Shown piece by piece: positions 22,001 to 32,700 of a stretch of 64,000 nucleotides of DNA (position 1 is its first letter; each line of letters starts with the position of its first letter). The notes beneath the pieces were generated by a model that saw nothing but the letters and a program-made list of their open reading frames with translations, ran no database searches and was not told the origin of the DNA. The stretch lies in the NCBI GenBank assembly GCA_943737045.1, contig CALSFV010000246.1, positions 124,001 to 188,000 on the forward strand. The letters run 5' to 3'. The DNA is from Parapristionchus giblindavisi. Its lineage: Eukaryota; Nematoda; Chromadorea; Rhabditida; Diplogasteridae. The translations under genes were made by a program, and so were the position numbers.

Positions 22001-23417
22001 GGTGAGGGGGTCGAAAATGTATGATTGACTCCATCTTTGATAGATAGAATGTTTATTGTTCGTATTTACATTGTTTATAAAGTAATTCCTTCTTTTAAAT
22101 AGGTTGTAATTATGATATTCATTTATTTCAACGTTTTTTCGAGTTCAGTGTACAGAAATACCAAGAAATATCAGTGAACAGCGAGAGACGAGTGGGTAGA
22201 TCAAAGTGATCCTTCCATCTCTCGAGCGAGAAATCGGCTAAGTCCGAGATTTCAGACTCGTTTTTTGAGAAAAACTCATATTGCTGTCACGATTCGACCC
22301 CAATAACTATACATCAATCGATCCGTCTTCACAATATCTATCATCTGAACCAATAAAAAATTGTACTTTCGCTTTGTGGTGCAAACGTCAGCTTTCCGCC
22401 ACAGAAGATGATGAAAAATCGATTTTGTAATTTCTGCTTGTGTTATCTCGATTCTCCTGAGAATTTTCTACAATTTATGTCTTTATGATATTTTCGCTAT
22501 TCCCATTCCAAAGCGAGCTATTGCGGGTGAAAGTCAAGACGTTTCCACAAAATCCGACAGTCAACGACGTCTATCTTCGTCAAAATTGATCTTAGACAAA
22601 AAATCGAAACGCTATCTTTTCCGGCACTGTCAGGGCTATTCAAAAATAATAAATATAATAGTGGTTAAATTTTGTCCCGACACCCCACGATTTTGTCTCG
22701 ATCCTTACGCGACACGCGTGATATATCATTTATTGTAGATCTAATCGTTTATCTGAACATGAATATCATTGGCATGGAGAATTTTCTCATGTTATTTGTT
22801 GTGTTATCCCATGTGTCACTCCATTTACCCCTCTTGGACTTGCCCCATTTACAGGTATATCATCTATTCATTAATTATTGATTATATTGATTATATTGTA
22901 GGACTAGGAGATGGATCACTAGATCTTGCTATGCTTCCTCGTCTATCTCGATTTGGTAATCTACAATTCATGAGACGAGCTGCTCAATATGGAGGAAAAG
23001 GAGTAAGTCTATATACCTATCTACAGTAATACATCCAAATCTTAATCAATATCCGCTTTTTGACTACTTTTTAGTGTATACGTTACTTTAATTTAATAGT
23101 GGTATTTATTAATTGATTATAGTTATATGAATTGGATCCATCTCTAAATTGTTATCGTGTATCATCATGGTCATTTATTCCTGATCCAAATATAGAAGAC
23201 AAAGGAGTATGGAATGTTGATGGAGGTTCATATCAACATATATTCATATCACTTGATATATTCATTATTTTCAGAATTGGTTAAACAAGGTCTTGAATGT
23301 CTTCATTTTCGTTTACATCCTCGTCTTATATCATTCTTTGGTCGAGATTCTGCTATTATTTCTCCCATTAAGAGAAGTATTCTTAAGAAAAGGAGAAGTT
23401 CAATTGTATATCGTTAG
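16067..23417 (+). CDS. CERK: Ceramide kinase
   Basis: Phosphorylates ceramide to ceramide-1-phosphate at cellular membranes. Exons: 16067-16148, 18191-18293, 18342-18441, 18485-18559, 18609-18764, 18815-18922, 20170-20253, 20303-20450, 20495-20665, 20713-20842, 22739-22854, 22902-23002, 23123-23225, 23275-23417; in frame to 539 residues, close to the roughly 537 of the human enzyme. After a PH-like N-terminal part comes the diacylglycerol-kinase-type catalytic domain: ILVYINPFGGKGKAPKIY, VVSVGGDGLFNECLSG (GGDG nucleotide-binding loop), FGIIGAGSANS, YGWLGDVLRDS, a C-rich QPCSIC segment (CERK-type CxxxCxxC region) and LGDGSLDLAML. The start is the first ATG of exon 1; a further upstream exon is possible. 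Three introns (16149-18190, 18923-20169, 20843-22738) are filled with mobile elements. Confidence 0.94.
16358..17816. mobile_element. TCACGC-family foldback, copy 1 (CERK intron 1)
   Basis: Ends TA|TCACGCCTGTCACGAGAG and its inverse |TA at 17817. The arms mirror one another; the left arm is interrupted by the 324-bp element at 16715-17038. The right arm keeps the uninterrupted sequence. A second copy, without that insertion, is 29878-30862. No transposase frame. Confidence 0.9.
16715..17038. mobile_element. 324-bp TIR element with tRNA-like core, copy 2
   Basis: Same termini and same length as the copy at 934-1257. The 5-bp duplication tgctc is present on both sides (16710-16714, 17039-17043). 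The mirror arm of the host foldback carries a single gtgctcttc, which proves insertion after the foldback formed. tRNA-like boxes on the minus strand: A-box 16863-16853, B-box 16819-16809. Confidence 0.92.
17821..18117. mobile_element. AAGCTTGC-TIR MITE, copy 1, left-truncated
   Basis: Starts with GTGCAAGCTTGCCGCAAG directly against the preceding foldback and ends in its inverse near 18095-18117. A complete copy lies at 52752-53093. The centre has the internal hairpin 'catccttgctc...gagcaaggatg'. Confidence 0.8.
18982..19995. mobile_element. hAT-like non-autonomous element, copy 1 (CERK intron)
   Basis: Terminal repeats start CAGACATG and end CATGTCTG. They are flanked by an exact 8-bp duplication, aaaacgtt (18974-18981, 19996-20003). 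The second copy, 38699-39579, has its own 8-bp duplication. There is no transposase frame. 8-bp duplications and CAG ends are typical of hAT elements. Confidence 0.9.
21060..22622. mobile_element. 1.56-kb foldback in CERK intron
   Basis: Left arm 21060-21490 ('gatagcgtttcgatttttt') mirrors 22165-22620. The centre (21500-22160) holds a poly-C tract at 21799-21812 and a half copy of the 'ccagcggcaatgc' terminus seen at 61970. Open frames within the arms are mirror images without recognisable domains. Confidence 0.85.
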
Positions 23418-23726
23418 CTTTTCATTATATCTTCGTCATACTCTTTTACACGTTCTCTACCTCTTTTCCCAATTGATTCAACATACTTATCATGCATTAA
23501 CTTTACATAATCTGCTTCCCAAATGGATACTTTACATAGAAATGGCATAATCATTCACATTAGACAATACATAACTAACCTTTGTTACATATTCTCATTT
23601 GATGAATAAATTTTTTTTTTAATTTGTGAACAATATTGGTTATGACGTGAAATTTCGTTAAGAAATACATTATGGAACTTGTTCTATACGACGAAGAGGG
23701 TGCGAAATAAAGATTTAATTGAGATA
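23418..23726. other. Intergenic, CERK to LRR gene
   Basis: 309 bp of AT-rich DNA containing the CERK 3' end and presumably the LRR gene's promoter. No other feature seen. Confidence 0.4.
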
Positions 23727-26700
23727 ATGTCCACGAGAAAGTGTGCTCGTTTAAATTTGTCAGATTTGTCGGATTGTAATCGACCGAGCACTGTAAGTGT
23801 CATTAATTATGGATGAATTGCATTAATAGAGTTATTGAAGAGTTATTCAAGACATGATGAGTACAGTGAATATATATGGATTGATGTATCATGTTGTCAT
23901 TTAAGTATTCTTCCGGGTGCTAAAAGGTTTATCAATTGTACTGAAGTATGTATTATCACTGATCTCCTGTAAAATTGTGTGAATACCGTCAAAACGAAAA
24001 AAAGTGAAACATTTGTCAAAAATTTTGACAAAAGTTCACAAGATTTTGAAAATTTTGAATCATGATATCTAAATGGGTTTGCTAGTTTTTTATTACATAA
24101 TAGGGTATTTGAGCATCTCTGAGCTTGCCTAATTTACCTGTGAAGAATAATTTTGAAATAAATCACTGTGAACGCTGTTTTGTGAAACTGGTATACGGTA
24201 GGATTTTCTACAGTATACCACTTTTGCAGCCTGATCTTTGCCAAGATCCAAACAGTGCAAATTCGCCATAGGAAGTCAGCTAATGCTATATATAACCATT
24301 TTTAGACGAAAAAAAGCTCGATGGCAGCAGTTTTAAGTAAGATTCTACAGCATGCTACAGTATACCAATTCTGCTGTGGAGCGTTCCCGATTAATTTTTT
24401 CACTTTTGTCGTGCATAACTGTATTGGGCAAACACATCCACAATGAAAAACCATCATCAAGATCGTGAAAAATGCTCAAACAGGGAATCTTGTGAACTTT
24501 TATCAAATTTTTTGAAAAATGTTTCACTTTTTTTTCGTTTTGACGGTATGAAAACCTCTTTGCACAGGAAAAAATTGATTTCCTCCGTTTTTATGGATAG
24601 TTATTGGACTAGCTTTACTGAGTGCGAAAACAACATTTTGAAATTTTGTTTTTCGTAATTTACATAATTATGCAATTTTTTAATGTCAACTTCAAATGAG
24701 TGTAACTCGCTTCGTTTTTGAGCAACCGTGTAAAATTATTTCAATCAGTTCCTAATGACTTCCTCAAATATCTCAACTAAGGATATGGTCGGAAATGTTG
24801 AAAAAAAAACTTCATGTGTTATTGCATGAAAACTGTTTTTTTTTGCATACAAAATGTGATGTTTCTCGAAAATTTTCTCTAAAGGATAACAGTTTTATTG
24901 CAGATTCAGATTCCCCATCCTCAAATTGGGGTATCCTGATATATCTTTGGACAAATCTCTGTCCTCCCAATAGCGATACTTTATATCGTCCTGGACTTTT
25001 TCTCTCAATTTTCGCGAATTTTCTCTCAAATCACATTTTTGGTTGTAAATCAGCTCAAACTTATGCTAATGTACTTATTAGCATATTTAAACCCTGTATC
25101 TCGACCAACCTGGCAAAATTGTCTTAGTGGTTCGAATTCTCAACAACAACCATTTTTGAGATATGAATCGAAAACTTATTTTATTAACAATTTTTGATTC
25201 TTTCGTGAAAAGATCTTTTTTTCATTCTTCAATGTGACACTGATCCTATTTATCATTTATTAATATTAGTTTATTGATCGTTGAGGAGTCTTCAATGAAG
25301 AAACTGTTTGAATCAAGAATATCCATGGAACCTTCGAAAAACTGAGAAATCACTGTAAATCATATCATAGATGGCATTTGAAGTTATCACTCTCTCATCC
25401 TCGGCCACATCCACTTCCTCCTCAATGGGCAGATCTTCTTCTTCGAAATCTTTCTCCATATCATCCAGAAACGCTCTTCTTCTTCTACTGTGGATTCCTT
25501 TAGCCTTCGTTTCCTTATTCTTAGCAGCAACGAGAGGTCGAATGCCATTCTTAATCTGTTCATGTATATTCGTTCAGAAGGAAGGATATCAGTTATATCC
25601 TTCATTCTTCTTTCTATCTCTTCCGCACGAAGTTTCTTCGAATGAGTGAAGTAATCCTCGAAGAGATCAGCGACCAACTGTCTAGCCTTTGGATCGTATC
25701 TCGCTCCCTTCTTCGTAATACGTAATGCCCATCCCATGGGCTTCGAATGAACTGGAGCCTGTTGGAATTCTTGAAATGATTCAGCGAGTGGGGCAATTCC
25801 TACTCCCTTCTGCACTTCCTCAAGCATTCCCTTGTTTAATCCAAGCGCGAAATCGAACATGGACACTTTCTCCGGTCTAATCTTATGCCATCCATTCTCA
25901 ATATGTCGAAGGAGTCTCTCGTGTCTGATGAATCTAGTAGAGCATTGGCTGCATACGAAGAGTTGGGAGCAGAGGGGTCGAATACCGGAGCTTGACCAGT
26001 CACGCCTTCATCATCCACATTTCCTGGTTCAGGTGACATGCTCCTCTTCGGAAAGAACCAGAAATAGGGCTCCTTTCTATCTCTGATCTTCTCTGCATCT
26101 TCGACCTTCAGCCCATCTCTCGATAATGTCCCTACTTGCTGCGACAAAGCAATGGAACTTTCGATTGGTTTCAATCCACTCACTGTCATTCCCTTCCCAA
26201 TTCCTCTGAATCTCCATGCTGAGATTGTCTTCGTGGTCTTGTTGAACTCGAAGTGACCGAGAGTGGAGATTCCCTTGATGGTTGTCTTTGGTTGAGGAGA
26301 GAACTCGACGGTTCCTAGATGGACGGACATTCCTCTCAATCCCTTCCCTTCTGTCAGAGCAACAAACATCTGATAAACCATCTCGAGTTTTCCCTTCTCT
26401 CACATATACTTAAAAACAAGACGAAAAGGATGGTGTTTTTAAGCTGCATCAATCAGAAAGGAGAAAAATCGTTAATAAAATCAGTTTTCGATTCATATCT
26501 CAAAAATGGTTGTTGTTGAGAATTCGAACCACTAAGACAATCTTTTCAGGTTGGTCGACTCTGGTTTTTATTTCCCACTGGTCCCCCAGTAGATTTCCCA
26601 GTGGGGATGGAGCTAGGGGACCAGTGGGAGATTTACTGGGGGACCACTGGGGAGGAGATAGGCACTGGGGGACCAGTGGGAGAATATTTAGTGCCCCAGT

Positions 26701-29700
26701 GGGGGAGTGGGCGTGGTCTTGCACTGTGATATTGTAGAGAAGAGAGTTATAGTGAAATGACTGTTTATCCAAGTATGGACGATACGAATACATTCAGAAT
26801 AATATACAATAAATACAATAGCATAACAAACTCAACAAAGTAACTATTCTAGAGCTTATAAATGCCAAATCTCAAAGGGTCTAGGGGACCAAAAGTTTGT
26901 TCGTTTTGCCGGTCTGAATATATTGAAAGATTAGAGGAGGGGCATATAACAATCAATAATGATTACATGACATGAAAAAGTACTGTTATAACATAGAAAG
27001 AAATCAAAGGACAGAAACTAGCGATCAAAGATCACTTAATCCTCTTAGCTGGTCATCTTCTTAATATCCTTCTGATTCATTGACCCGTTCAATGAATTAT
27101 GCTGAACATTCTTCTCAGTCATAAACTCGACGATTTCCTCACATCTTGCTCTTTCCATACCAACTGAAAAGTATTGAATTTTTAATAATAATCTCCCAAT
27201 TCGTCATCCACTATTAATAATCCCATAGAAATTGTGCATTGTGCACTGAGAGCAAACTTACCTGGCAAATCGTTACCCCGATACACTTTCCTGGCAAACG
27301 ATTACCCCAAATGGTGAATTCAGCAGTTGAATTCCTTTCCACTTGGGGTAATCGTTTGCCAGGAAAGTGTATCGGGGTAACGATTTGCCAGGTAAGTTTG
27401 TTCTCAGTGTGATTTCAAATAATATGCTGATTTCAACGATACATCAGTTATCGATTTTCGTCCATGCATGGCTTAGAAAAACGCGTATTCTTTTTTTCAC
27501 TCGTTGCAAGACCACTCAATCGGAGTAGAGCTGCCAGAGGGTATGAATGGATCTATGAGTGCCCTACCATTCGTTAGAGGTCAAGAAAACGAATGCTCAT
27601 GAGTAATTTTACTTTTTTACCATGCAATTTAATCGGTAGCAAAATAACTAGGATCGTAAATGAACAAGTGGAAGAACTCACAGTATTCAGTTGGCAGCAC
27701 TATGGCCCATGAAGCGAAAAAGTGAACGCTAGACTTGCTGAAATTAGAATGAATTAGCTAGCATTGTATTTTTAGAGCAGAATACGCCGAACTTTGGAAA
27801 ATTAAAAAGTAGTTAATATTTCCATAAAACAATTTAGTAAATAAGTGAAAACGCAAACCCATTGGCGCAATATATTTGAAACTTCAGTTCTCCAAGTGTT
27901 GTTCCAACTCTAGAAATACCCAAAATCTTCAAATCTTCAGACTCGTAGCCATAAACGTCTGAAGGAGAGTAATAAGTTGACATGAATGAGGATATATGAA
28001 GACTGTTCTTTTCAAGTTTTCCATATTTTTATCAACAAATAAAATTGACTTGAGGAATAGTTAAATAGAATAATATACCTTTCTCCGGTTCATCATCCGT
28101 TGATCTCGACTACGCGTCGGCATATTACCCTATTGAACTTAAATGAAATTATACTTATTTCATAGAATTGGTAGAACAAAACATATAAATAAGAAAAAAA
28201 ATAAAAGACGCCGAACGCAACGCTCATGCCAAGAGCCGCAGCGCGTCCAATGAATAGAACACTTTGTCAAATGTATGACGAGCGCGCAGTTTCATACTCG
28301 TGGTCGCATGGTTTTGTCTGGGGGACCAGTGGGAGATTTACTGGGGGACCAGTGAGAAGAAATCTGCATGATTCGCCATCTTTAGAGCACTCTGTTGTCC
28401 TGGGAAACCACTGGGGGAGCAAAACCACGCCCACTTTTGCTGGGGCCCCACTGGGAGAAAAAAACCAGAGGAGATACAGGTTTTAAATTTGCTATTATGT
28501 ACATTAGCATAAGTTTGAGCTGATTTACAACCAAAAATGTGATTTGAGAGAAAATTCGCACTAAGTCCAGGACGATATACAGTATCACTATTGGGAGGAC
28601 AGAGATGGGTCCCAATTTGAGGACGGGGTATCCGAATCTGCAATAAAACTCTTATCCTTTAGAGAAAATTTTCGATAAACATCGCATTTTGTATGCAAAA
28701 AAAAACAGTTTTCATGCAATAACACATGAAGAACAACATTTCCGACCTTATCCTTAGTTGAGATATTTGTAGAGGAGGTCATTAGGAACTGATTGAAAAA
28801 AATTTACACGGTTGCTCAAAAACGAAGCGAGTTACACTTATTTGAAGTTGACGGTAAAAAATGCATAATTATGCAAATTAAGAAAAACAAAATTTCAAAA
28901 TGTTGTTTTCGCACTCAGTTAGGCTAGTCCAACATCTATCAATAAAAAAGGAGGAAATCAATTTTTTTCCTGTGTAATGGCTTCATACACTTTTACAGGA
29001 GATCCGTGTTATATAGTGAGAGACTATGAAATGATGAATGCATCTTTTAGTTAGATATAAGTGAAAATGAATTAACTCGTATATCTTCACTTCTTCCATT
29101 ATCTCACAAACTAATCAAGATGAATGCATCTCGAAACAAAATCAATAACTTATCTGGAATTGTCTCATTTCGTTGTCTAGAACAACTTCGATTATCTTGC
29201 AATCATATAATCGTAAGAATTTTATATATTCAATCAATATATTCTATAATTGTTTTTATCTTGAGAATGTTCCTATACTTCCATCTACTCTCACCCTACT
29301 CGATATATCATTTAATAAACTCATTGATTTACCTCAACTATCATCACTAGTTCATCTAGAGGTATCAATTTCATTAATGTTACAATTATTCTATTGTATA
29401 TTAAGACATTGAATATATGTGGAAATAATATTTCTTCATTATCATCATCTTCTACGAATCTTCCATTTTCATTAAAAGCTTTGAATGTATCATGTAATAA
29501 GGTATTTTATATATTCTTCTATAGTTTCATCCATAAGTTATTATAGATCTCAACATTATCATCATTCTATCATCTCACTTTTTTATCATCTCTTCAATCT
29601 CTTTCTATTCTACCTAATCCATGTCTATCATCATCTTCATTTAATCATCGATCATTCATCTTTGCCCTATTCTATAACTCTCTTATCGAGGTATCAACAC

Positions 29701-32700
29701 CATACATGGGCGGGGTACCAGGAGCTCGATTCTACTAAACTGTCTCTTTTTTCGCTCTACCTCTTTCTCTGACCGCTCTCGAAACGCTGCATATTGCAGT
29801 ACAGTGGGCGACATAATGAACACCCCTAAACTTTGGAGATTTCACCCGAATGGTGAATGGAAATCAAAAGAGGTATATCACGCCTGTCACGAGAGAATCG
29901 AGCTAAATCGACCATTTTTGGGAAAAAAGCGAAAATGGTGAAATGAGTTAGGACCATTTTTGGACATCCCTAGGCATGCCCTACCAGCCCCCAAAGTCTC
30001 ATTATGCAATTTTCATTTTGGGGCTCAATACACAGGTTCGGTAAGGTGAAGTCCCAACTTTGAGCATGAATTTCTCACTTCAGGTGCGTTTTAGCGCAAA
30101 AGTGTCTCATGAGTAACCCCCACTATTTTTTTGAGCTCTATCGATCGTAACAAACCAGAGGTCATGCAAATGCCTCTGAACAAAGATTTGTGAACAAAGA
30201 CACTTCGAAGCAAGTTACTCAAAAATTTAGGAAAAGGAGGTGCTCTTCTTCCAGTATGTTATTAAGTTTTTCATCAGCTTTCGAATGAAGGGCTTGCGAA
30301 AAAATATGTTAATGCGTTCGTATGGTTCATCCCCTTGGAAACTTCCTGATGATTTGAAGTCATTTTGGCCACCCACAATCTCTCGTTTTACACACTCTCT
30401 GGCCGGAGAGTTAAAGAAATACAGGGAAGAGAAAGGGAGTAAACGATATGTTTCATTCTGAACCGTGCACTCGAGACCGTGCGGTGCAGAATGGAATGAA
30501 AAGGAATGTGCGAGAGAGTGTGTAAAACGAGAGATTGTGGGTGGCCAAAATGACTTAAAATCATCCCGAAATTTCCATGGGGAAGAACCTTAACGTATTT
30601 TTTTCGCAAGCCCCTCATTCGAAAGCGGATGAAAAATTTAAGAACATACTGGAAGAAGAGCACCTCCTTTTCCTAAATTTTTGAGTTATTTGCTTCGAAG
30701 TGTAGCTCTGTTCAGAGACATTTTCGTGATCTCTGGTTTGTTTAGATCGGTAGAGCTCGAAAAAATAGTGGGGGTCACTCATGTGACACTTTTGCGCTAA
30801 AACGCATTTCACCATTTTCGCTTTTTCCCATTCTCAGCTCGATTTTCTCGTGACAGGCGTGATATACCATTTTTATGTCTTGGATAACTAAAGTAGCCAA
30901 CGTATGAGGAAATTCAATTTCCAAGTCAACGAGAAAATAATAATTTTCCGAAATTTTACCGCGACACAATGATAGGACACACTGATTTTTTTCCATGAGT
31001 TATTATTTTTTGCAAACTTCTGCATAACAGCAACGGATCAACAACAGGTTGGTAATCGATGTTATGGTCCTTCCTCGAGATTGGGCCAAAGGTGCGATTG
31101 GGCAAGCTTCCATAGAGGGTAGAAATCACTTTACTCTCGATGTCGTCCCACTCCTTTTTTTGTGCCATCCTTCAACTCGGCAGCCGATGCATACTGTTTG
31201 GTGTTCTTGTACACACGGCGAACCACAATGAGCGAGATGTGGTTTACGTTGGGGGAAACCGCCGGGCTTTTAAGAACAGAGATGTTCTTTAATGCGAACA
31301 ATATTTTGAGGGGTGTAGGCAGGGATTTAAGCGTTTTCTTTCTGGGAAATCGAGTGACGGGCATGGTGTTTCCTCATAAACGCCTGATACTTAACATAGT
31401 CCATCCTGCTGGTGCAGAAGGAGATGGACAGCTCGCTGAATTTGAAGAACATGGCCGAAGTTCCTCCTGCTGAAATAACGTGATTCCTTGAGGAAATCAC
31501 GTCAGAAGAAGTTATAGCCATCCGGACTATAGGGATTGAACTTCTTCTCATCGGCTAAAACAATCATAAATTGATAATTTGAGCACTTTTTGAAAAAAAT
31601 GTACCGTACTGGGGCGCCTACTTAATATTCAGCGAGCTGTCCTTTTCATTCCTATCCAGCAGGATGGACTATGCTGGGTATCAGGCTATGCTCCAGACTA
31701 GGGTGGCGAGAATGACTCTTCACTCACCAGTTCCCCTGGCAGTCTTGTGCAAGTACTCGCGAGAGAGGTCATTTACGACCTCTCTCTCGTCAAGTACTTG
31801 CAATGAGATCAGAAAAACACTGGTGAGCAGAAAAAAGCAATTCTTTTTTCGATTCACTTGGGTTTTCTCTAGTCAGAGTGGTCAAAATGTGCACATCTGA
31901 ATATTTTTGGAATCTACACACCATTAGCTATTCAACAAGCATAAAATCGACTGTTAAAGTACACTTTTAAATTTCGTTGATTTGTCATGTTATGCACGCC
32001 ATAAATTCGGATCAGACTATGATAATATCATATATTTTTATTATGTTAGTACAGTAAACTCGAATTACAATTAAAACTCTTCTTCATCGTCTTCTGAGAG
32101 ACTCTCTAATTGATAGTATTACATGAGAAATCAACGAAATTTAAAAGTGTTATTTGACAGTCGATTTTATGCTTGTTGAATAGCCAGTGACATGTAGATT
32201 CCAAAAATATTCACATTTGCACATTTCGACCACTCAGAGCAGAGAAAACCCAAGTGAATCGAAAAAGAACTGTTTTTTCGACTCACTTGTGACCTCAGCG
32301 AACGGCTGCCAGGGGGAACGAGTGAGCAGTTAGAGAGACTGCTCACCAGTTGGAGGGAGGCAAAACAGGTGAGTGAAGAGTCATTCTCGCCACCCTACTC
32401 CAGACTACCCTCGTTCCGGTCATGAGGAAGAACCGTGCCCAACACCTGATCTCCCAGAAAGACAGCTCCTAAATCCCTGCCTTAACCCCTTAAAAACATT
32501 GCTCGCAGTAAAGAACATCCGTTTTCTTCCAAGACCGGCGGTTTCCTCCAACGTAGACCACATCTGGCTCATTGTGGTACAAGAACACCAAACAGTATGC
32601 ATCGGCTACCGAGTTGAAGGTTCGCACAAAAAACGGAGTGGGACGACATCAAGCCTCAAGTGATTTCTGCCCTCCATGGAAGCTTGCCCAATCGCACCTT

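Larger units (their letters stand above)
23960..29007. mobile_element. 5-kb nested foldback in the LRR gene's intron
   Basis: 'gatctcctgtaaaa' (23960) mirrors 'ttttacaggagatc' (28994-29007). The outer arms (about 24550-25095 against 28490-28995) are long inverted copies. Three other elements are inserted in it: 23986-24546, 25101-26558 and about 26560-28476. It separates LRR exons 2 and 3. Confidence 0.85.

Noticed and set aside
25124..25150. Possible tRNA B-box GGTTCGAATTC in the terminal repeat of the PMGWAL element
   Set aside because: One mismatch and no acceptable A-box at the right distance; not counted with the tRNA-like modules.
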